This document shows positions 56,765 to 64,000 of a DNA stretch of 64,000 bases, one piece after another; position 1 is the stretch's first letter, and each line of letters begins with the position of its first letter. The notes below the pieces were generated by a model. The model saw only the letters and a list, made by a program, of their open reading frames with translations, was not told the DNA's origin and did no database searches. Source of the stretch: Siniperca chuatsi (lineage: Eukaryota > Chordata > Actinopteri > Centrarchiformes > Sinipercidae). The DNA lies in assembly GCF_020085105.1 (NCBI RefSeq), contig NC_058056.1, positions 13,142,929-13,206,928 on the forward strand, given 5' to 3'. Both the position numbers and the translations under genes were made by a program.

Positions 56765-56770
56765 AATAAA
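56765..56770 (+). terminator. Polyadenylation signal, olfactomedin copy 2
   Basis: AATAAA followed by atcaaactga. The flank (gaataaaatcaaa, cattcaaat) is shared with copy 3, so the duplication included the 3' UTR. Confidence 0.7.
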
Positions 56771-56789
56771 ATCAAACTGAAGCATTCAA

Positions 56790-58300
56790 ATTGTGTGAAT
56801 TGCTTGGATTTTTATGCATATTAATAATCCTGTTACAAAATTACTGATACGTACAATAAAGGAAAAAGTGTGAGATTAAAAATGTGTCTTGCTCCAGATA
56901 ATCAAATGAAACAACTGAAATGAAAGTCTAATTGAGTGAAAGCAAGACCCAGTGTGTTCAATCCAATATGGCAACAATGAAGTTGTTACTATGGAAAAAA
57001 TATATAAATAAATAAATAAACACAAAATTCACTACTAGGAATTGTTGGTTAATCATTGAATCTGCAGCCTTTAATAGTGCAAACACACTGTGTGTTCATC
57101 AGATTAAAATGGACAAAGACATCAATCTAAAATATATAAAATGTACATTTGTCACTAGATAGTAAGTTGGACAGGATTTTAAATCAGATTGAACAATGGA
57201 ACCAAGGGTGGGGGGTTGCCAGAGCTGATGTCCATGTACCACACACATACATGATAACCACAACGGAATCAAAAGAACAGAGATATACCACAAAAGGTGC
57301 AAGTACTACAGCAGACAGGTGTAATCAATCACTGTATCTGTTAATGATCACACAGTGTCAAGATCAACATGATCCAAATTGGCAGCTATTGTTCTCTGCT
57401 GCCGGAACAGAAGAGACACAATGCTCAAGTCAAAGCCTGCTTCTCCAGTCCAGAGGGACAAGATGATTCAAGAATAAGTTGGTTTGTTAGGCTCATATTA
57501 CATTTTCATCTCCAGGGTTTAATGACAGCTTAATATTAACATTGAACCCTATAGCCCCAGCTAATCAAAATACAAACTGCCTGAAGAAAGAAACTGACCA
57601 TCAAATATCACATGTCTAGTGAAAGTTGGTGGTACTTTTATATTTTGCTCCTGAGTGGAAGTATATTAATTTAGGCAACTCTGAATGCAAAACAGGTCTA
57701 TTGTATTGTGCTCAAGGTAACTGTCAGTGAGTTTGTAAGCTTCGTGTCATTTCAAGCCATATTTTTGGCACCCAGAATCATAAAAGCGGGTGAGACCTTC
57801 TTCTTATTTTTGTGTCATATAGGCGGTGCATTATGTAGCGTGAGACAAAGTATAATCATAGATTGTTAATAAACTTCAGGGAGAAAAGTATCCTCACTTC
57901 ACATAAAAATACTGTTACATGTGCCAGAGTGATGCCTTTGTCGAATTAACTGATTCTGAAACACTTCACTGTGTTTCATTTTTTATACTGAGTGCACAGT
58001 GTTCTCACTAGCAGCAGTATTGTCTTACTTAACCAAATAAAACTAAAATTGACCTGATTTTCTCAGGTTCAGTGTGATGACAGTTTTGTCAGAATGTATA
58101 GAGAGCAGTTACTATTTACATGCTGAAGTTTTGCCAATAACTAAATCAACTAAAACTTCTCGGAGGAAAAAACCCAGTCACAAAATCAGAAAGCTGCAGT
58201 CATCCCAGGATAGTGTGTTTAACATGCACACCTGCACTGATCTCAAGGATGCAAATAAAATTGTCATGAGTGTGGAATGATGTCACATGCTTTAGCTAGG
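56790..58300. other. Spacer between olfactomedin copies 2 and 3
   Basis: AT-rich, with no gene, no recognised mobile element and no remnant of a fourth olfactomedin copy seen. Confidence 0.55.
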
Positions 58301-58301
58301 C

Positions 58302-58318
58302 TGATAAGAGGTGTATAA
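58302..58318 (+). promoter_or_regulatory. GATA plus TATA module, olfactomedin copy 3
   Basis: TGATAAGAG at 58302-58310 and TATAA at 58314-58318, 43 bases before the first ATG. Same order as copy 2, spacing shorter by about 2 bases. Confidence 0.55.
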
Positions 58319-58356
58319 CCCACAGATCTGAGTAGCAATCACATCAGACAGCAATC

Positions 58357-61032
58357 ATGCATCCTATGGGTAGAGACACAATGCTTCTGACTCTGCTGCT
58401 ACTCTTTCCCATACTGAGCCCTGCACTAGCTTGGCTCGTAAGTTTTAAAGATGACTGCTATTCCTTATTAAATAGTATTCTATGTAATATCTAAATGAAA
58501 TAACTGAGTTTGCTTGCAGCCGATGGAGGACTGGGAGTCAGGGAATGTGACCACGTCTGGTGGAGCACTGGAGTGTGTTTGCAGTGTGTTCCTGCCCGAC
58601 AGCACCTTCCCTGCTGACCGAGTGCAACACATGCAGCAAGTTACCACCGATCTGAGGCTGGAGGTGGAGATCCAGATGAATAAAGTAAGTATGAAACAGC
58701 ATATGTTTTTTTTTTTGCTTGAAATTTTTGAATAAGCTGAAAAAGCCATGTTTCGAGTAGATGATTTTAGTCATCAGAGAAGAATGTGAACTCCAATAAA
58801 TGTATCACAAGTAACAGAAAAAAGGTGACGAGATACAGATGTGACTTTAGTAGCAGTGAATCTAAAGTAATTTAATATTGTTGAGTGTATAAAGATTGAT
58901 GCTAATTACTAACACTATATAAAATCCAGAGCCTCACATAATTCAATGATACTTCCTATTAAAAATGAGAATATTGAACCACAAAAATGAATAAATACCA
59001 GCATGTTTAGAATTGTTTTCTAACAAATTTCTAGTGATCATAGCCATTTTCATGGACTCTGACTATTCATAGTAGCCACTAGATCAAATTTAAGTCCAAG
59101 CAGACTGTATATACTGTATACTCTACCTTAACTAGGTGCTCATAACACCCCCTTTGCGTAAAAAAGGAACTTGTATTACCCATACAAGATTTATTCCAGC
59201 ATTATTTGCACAGTAACAACCAAACCACAACCCTGCGTCAACAGTATACACACACAATGTTATACCTGTATATAGATACAGTATAAAATACTTCTTGTCC
59301 AGATGATTTGTGAATATATTTTCAAACTTACCAGCATGTACATACTGTAATAACTACGTGTTTATGTTTCCTTATCTCTGCTTAGTTTTGTTGACATATT
59401 TGGTTGGTATTTCTATATTTGTATCTTCCTGTACATTTGTTCTTAGCACCATCTTTTAGTATATTGAGAGGTATTGACAACCGCAGTTTAATTCCTGTGT
59501 CAACATATTTTGCAAACAAAATGTTTTCTGATTTTGTTTATTATTTCCTGTAAAAACAAGAACTTTGTCATTACGTATTAATTTGTACATAATAGCCTTT
59601 GAGGGGAAAATTAATACAGAATCTTGTTTTGTGGTTATGTTGGTAAAGATAAAGTGTTAAATGCAATTGCATGACAGTAATTGCTTCACAGTATACAAGC
59701 TGGTGAGTGTGTGTCTTTTAGCTTGTCCACTACGGGGGCAAACTGGATATCTTCTTAGGAGAACTGAAGACTTTGACTGTTAGAGTGGCCATGCTGGAGA
59801 CCAGTCCTGACAATTACATCAAACTGGACTTTGAGCTGCTCAGGATTGAGCTCAGAGAGTTTGAGGCTCTGGTGTCTCAGCTCAAAGACTCCCTCAACTC
59901 CTCCTCACCCATGCTTGACAGTCTGTATACTGAGGTGAGAAGACAAGTTTAAGACTCAGCTTCACTGCTTCTGTTATTTTATTGGTTATCTCGTAACTGT
60001 GTCTCTTCGTGGCCAGATTTACAACATGACCCTCATTGTGAACCAACTGGAGACTTATGACAAGAGCAACCTGGAAGTGATCCGCATTGAGTTTGCTAAG
60101 CTGCAGAGGAAACTGGAGGAGTGCCAGAAGGAGCAGGAGTTCATCAAGCCAGATATTGGTAAGGCCATCAGCCTTAGTAGCTGGTCAGCAGGATGCATGT
60201 GACAGAGATTTAAACTTTTTCTTTCTTCCCCCCCCCAGGCAACTGCAATCACACAGGAATCATAAGCGTCAACAAGCCTACGGTCATCCAAGTGAATGCT
60301 CATTTGAACCCAGGATACCAGTATGGGGGCTGGGGAAAAGACTCCAAACCTGTTCGAAGCTATGAGTCAATGTACTGGTACGGTGCATACAGCAGTCCCT
60401 CTGTGTTTGAATTCTACTTGTACTCTAATTATGACAAACTCCTTCAGAGATCCTCCTTCACACACCATGGTCTGCCTCAGGGGTACGAAGGCACTGGTAA
60501 TAATTACATTGTTCATGGTAACACCATATATTACCAGGCTGCCAACCCATTCAGAATGTCCAAATTAAATTTGACCTCTTCTGTTTATAGTCACAGACAA
60601 ATCACAAAAGCAAGCGAAAGATTCACCTACACTTATTCACCAAACCAGTACCTGGATTTTTCTGCTGATGAGAGAGGGTTGTGGGTAATGTATGCCACAG
60701 AGGAGGCCAAGGGTAAAATTGTCATTGCTAAGATAGACGAGAAATCATTTGGTATCGAGGATGAATGGACCACTAGTGCGTTCAAGCCTCTAGTAGGGAA
60801 TGTTTTCATGGTGTGCGGAGTTATGTATGCCACCAGGCCAGGAGATTTGAAGACAGAGGAGATCTATTACTCATATGACACCAAGACCGGAGAGGAGAAA
60901 TACATGAGTATTCCCCTTCAGAAATTCCAGGAGAAATTTGTCAACCTGCATTACAATCCCACTGATCAGAGGCTTTACATGTACAACAATGGCTATTATG
61001 TGTCCTACAATCTGAAGTTTAACAAAGGATGA
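58357..61032 (+). CDS. Secreted olfactomedin-domain protein, OLFM4-like, copy 3
   Basis: Exons: 58357-58437, 58520-58684, 59722-59934, 60017-60158, 60239-61032. They total 1395 nt, 464 aa from the first ATG. In-frame ATGs at 58366 and 58381 are alternatives; the last one aligns with the start of copy 2. Signal peptide (LLTLLLLFPILSPALAWL), CxC motif (CVCSVFLP), coiled coil, then an OLF domain from about residue 201 (GNCNHTG, GGWGKDSKP, FMVCGVMY, NPTDQRLYMYNNGYY). Intron 2 is about 1 kb, against about 0.1 kb in the other copies. Its exon 3 from about 59775 and exon 4 are nearly identical to copy 2, while the first quarter of exon 3 and much of exon 5 differ more. Confidence 0.92.
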
Positions 61033-61143
61033 TGCCTCTTGTTCTTAATCTGCCGTATTGTGATTGATACAAATGATCTTCACTGACTTTCTCTAACATT
61101 GGGATATCTGTGTGACGCATAGAAACTTCACTTTTGTTTCTGG

Positions 61144-61149
61144 AATAAA
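61144..61149 (+). terminator. Polyadenylation signal, olfactomedin copy 3
   Basis: AATAAA 112 bases after the stop, in a context like that of copy 2. Confidence 0.7.
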
Positions 61150-61169
61150 ATCAAAACTGAACATTCAAA

Positions 61170-61830
61170 TGAGAGTCCTGTTTTGTGTTAATTTAAGTAA
61201 AAGTGTGCAAGATAAAATACGACTCAATGAACATTTGAGAATGGGCGTCAAGTAATCATAAACCTCTGTGATAAATCAGACCCCTCCCTTTCTGCTGTTT
61301 GGATAAGGTTACAGCATTTGATACATCTTAGCCCCCCATCCTCTCCTACCCATCTTGCTCTATGCTGGAGCTTCCACCCCTTCTGTAAACCGGCCCTCCC
61401 TTGGGGGTGGGGGGAGGGGGGTACACCTCTCCTTTGTGCTGTGGTTGGAGCCTGGCTCCATCTGGTACTGAGCACCAAGAGCCAGCAGATTATGGTTTCT
61501 GGGCAGGATGATCCCTCCATTCATAGTGGATGGGAGACATCAAAGAAATACTGTAATTCATAATCATTTTATAAACTGAGCAATTTTAACATGGAATTCG
61601 TCAATAGTCGACACTAAAAGCTAAACACAATCCATTTTGGAAGTAAAAGTCAGGGTTGAAAATGGCCTTCAGTCAGTGCACACAAAAACAGTACTGTTTC
61701 TTTAAATCGGCCAGCATCTGTCAGGATGAGAGGTGGGGGAGTGAGCGCCTTGTGCGAAATGGTACCTTAAAGTGACATCATGCTCAGCCAATCGGCAGCC
61801 GCGCCTGATCTCTCTACTCCGCCCCTGATC
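61170..61830. other. Spacer and probable rps6kl1 promoter
   Basis: Contains a G-rich tract at 61403-61421 and a GC-richer block from 61740 with no clear TATA box. No gene of its own is seen. Confidence 0.4.
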
Positions 61831-61835
61831 CTGAG

Positions 61836-62751
61836 ATGAGTGTGTTGAGGCTGCTGAAGACACGGGCTGCTGATGCTGCTGCTGGGGTGGAGGGTCCAGG
61901 GCACGCTCGCCTCACATCAGGTACAGTGTGTGTATCTGCGCCTGTTTTCTGTGCTATTTGTTCATTTATTTACTATGGTGGATGGCTAACTCATTGGCTA
62001 TGGAAGTGCATGTTGAGAATATGATGGATGGTGATGGATGAGACTGAAGGTGGCTTTGTGTGTTTCATAACGCTCCTTAGAGGATGTCGCCTCCATGACC
62101 AGGATGGGGTGTGTATGTGTGTGATGTTTGTGTTTCAGCCTTTAGACAAATTTAGGGAAAATAAACATTATATTTTACATCCAATGGGAGGTTTATAGTC
62201 AGCATTAGCTTTCACTCCTGACTGGTAATGCGTATAATGTAACAAATATTAATTGCATAATACTAGTGAGTTTAAAAAATCTTGTCAGCAAAGAATTAAT
62301 TTGCTCCTTAAAAATAATCAATTTCATGTGATATGTGTAAGTGTGTCTACAGTGTAGCATACATAGACACACGGTTTTTGTAGCATATATTATTGGGATA
62401 ATATAGTAAGATTTGGGTGTCAACACCTTCTCCAGTGTAATCTTTAGGTTTCCACCATCCTGTAGGGATAAACGGCTACGTAATTTACCTTAGACATACG
62501 ACTATGTGTCTCAGTGCTCTGAGTCATCTCTCTGTCATCTTGGATGTTTGCAACTCTGCTTCTTTCCATTCATCAGAAATAGTAGGCACAAGCTTGTACT
62601 GACTTCCTGTGCTGGAGGTTAACTCATTGTTTCCCCGCTGGCTCAGATGATCATGCTCTGTAAAGACCTGAGCCTGGGAGTCACTCGGGGCAGACACACA
62701 CCGAGCCCAGTGAAAACAGATAGAGATGTGTCCTGCTATTGATAAGCAAAG
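61836..62751 (+). other. rps6kl1 5' exons with short upstream reading frames
   Basis: A probable first exon ends at a donor at 61920 (acatcag/gtacag). A second exon, 62647-62751, follows a pyrimidine-rich acceptor (ctggctcag) and ends at a strong donor (gcaaag/gtgagtc). The ATG at 61836 leads to a frame that would stop after 34 codons when the exons are joined. The ATG at 62647 opens a 31-codon frame ending at 62742. Neither is in frame with the kinase-like protein, so both look like uORFs. Confidence 0.45.
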
Positions 62752-62967
62752 GTGAGTCCCAAGCTGAACAGTTATGGTCTCTGAATACTCCTTCAGAGCC
62801 GAACAGCAGCAGTGTGATTCACTTTCTGTTTCTGATTCAATGAAGCAGCTTTTTCATACCTCCACTATCTGCCATGGCTAATTTTAGTCCAGCTGAACAG
62901 TCATTTCTAACTTTTTATGCTGTGCTCAGGCCCATCTGGTCCTTGACAGGTCCAAAACAAGGCAGCG

Positions 62968-63989
62968 ATGGCAAAGAGAGATTACCTGGTGGAGGCGGCC
63001 AAGCAGATCCGTATGGCACTGGACAGCGAGGTCAATGAGGACTATGAGGCAGCTTTCAGCTACTATAAGAATGGGGTGGACTTGCTGCTGAATGGGGTTC
63101 AGTGTAAGTGGACAACATTTGGTCTTTCACACAAGTATTTAAGGCTATGTGATACTGTGAATGGGGAATTTGAAGAGGCGTGTTTGCACAACCCATGTGA
63201 CGGGAACATGTGGACCAGAATAAAAACAGGAAGTGACAAACCAAAGGTTAAACACAGATTTCCTTGCTGGTCAGATATCCCCTCCCAGCCCCCCCAGAAG
63301 TTAGCGGTGTGTTACTAATCCTTATTCTAGATAAAGACAGGGTCTTGTTAGATTTATTCTATTCACACTGCTAGAGTATTTTTTTTTAAATCTTTTTTTA
63401 AATAGCTGTCTGATAAAGCTTATCTGTTTTGCAGTGGACCCAAACAAGGATCGTCGGGAGGCAGTGAAGAGGAAGACAACCCAGTACCTGAAGAGAGCTG
63501 AAGAAATCTTCATAACACATCTACATGACAACCTCGGGAAGGGAAGCTCTCATTTAGGGGTAAGAAAATCATCCTTTTCTATCATTTACAAAAAGTAAAT
63601 CTTGTTGACTACTTCAAAGTGGCATTAATTTGCTCTAAATGTATGGTGAATATAATTTCAGTGTAGGGTTGATGCATTTTTAGTATTCTTCACATAAATT
63701 TAATATTGGATAAGCTGATAAGAACATAAAACAGCACCTCCTGTAACTGCTTCTTACATTAGACGAAACATTCAGTGCCTGTCTGTCTCACGCTGAGCAT
63801 TATTCATCTCAGATATTGTGGGGGAAAAATGCATTTCTTGCTTGCAATGTGCTTTACTGTACTGTAGCTAATATCCTCAGTGGCTTTCATCACCAGGGTT
63901 ACAGCAGTCTGAGATTCCGTCCAATCAGACACTTGAGTTCGCCCGTGGAGGACCTGGAGATGTGCAAGGTGGTGGGAGTGACTGATAAG
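62968..63989 (+). CDS. rps6kl1: RPS6KL1, ribosomal protein S6 kinase-like, 5' part
   Basis: Three coding exons are visible: 62968-63103, 63435-63559 and 63897-63989; the gene continues past the right edge. The ATG lies 18 bases after an acceptor at 62949. The protein starts [18 protein letters not shown], matching human residues from about position 47 (MTKRDYLVDAATQIRLAL), so the human N terminus is absent here. Residues 1-90 form an MIT domain ([37 protein letters not shown]), the type that binds ESCRT-III tails on endosomes. Then comes the linker [20 protein letters not shown], which leads into the kinase-like domain outside the window. RPS6KL1 is usually regarded as an atypical or inactive kinase; this cannot be judged from this part. 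Confidence 0.93.
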
Positions 63990-64000
63990 GTAAGACAGAC

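Noticed and set aside
61403-61421. G-rich tract as a G-quadruplex
   Set aside because: Only three separate G runs are present on this strand; a standard four-run motif is not clear.
63104-63318. Continuation of the rps6kl1 first coding exon to the stop at 63318
   Set aside because: A consensus donor (agt/gtaagtgg) at 63103 and the match of the next exon to the human protein show that this is intron read-through.

Overview
The window is vertebrate nuclear DNA from a teleost, most likely a percomorph. The evidence is intron-rich genes with GT-AG splice sites, close matches to vertebrate proteins, compact gene spacing, and teleost-type dispersed repeats: MITEs, hAT-like elements, a tRNA-SINE-like tail, and the 'agcggtggaagaagta' and 'gctagcrgctctgtgagg' families. 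No RNA gene, CRISPR array or virus-derived element was recognised.

Layout. 1-14.4 kb has no recognisable gene and holds repeats, including a nested insertion with 13-bp target repeats at 10.5 kb. 14.4-28.5 kb (minus) is arel1, a membrane-anchored HECT ubiquitin ligase with 21 coding exons traced in frame. 28.6-31.9 kb (plus) is fcf1, divergent from arel1 across a short shared promoter. 33.2-38.1 kb (plus) is vash1, a tubulin tyrosine carboxypeptidase. 40.2-44.7 kb (minus) is angel1, a CCR4-type EEP-fold protein that converges on vash1. 45.2-49.2 kb (plus) is lrrc74a, divergent from angel1. 49.6-61.2 kb (plus) is a tandem array of three secreted olfactomedin-domain genes with the same five-exon plan. 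61.8 kb to the end (plus) is the 5' part of rps6kl1, which leaves the window.

Every gene except rps6kl1 was followed exon by exon. Summed coding lengths are multiples of three and end in a stop: arel1 1020 aa, fcf1 197, vash1 335, angel1 750, lrrc74a 663, olfactomedins 472, 457 and 464. The genes do not form one pathway. They are neighbours from the part of the vertebrate genome matching human 14q24.3, in a rearranged order, with the olfactomedin array inserted.

Most notable points: (1) arel1 has an open, spliced 198-codon N-terminal extension upstream of the usual start, with a membrane anchor and two SAM-like segments; (2) the olfactomedin array shows a patch of near identity between copies 2 and 3 suggesting gene conversion, and these copies share a GATA/TATA promoter module; (3) a TA-flanked MITE sits 19 bp from a 34-nt angel1 exon. 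I found no clearly new biological system; these are the best leads.
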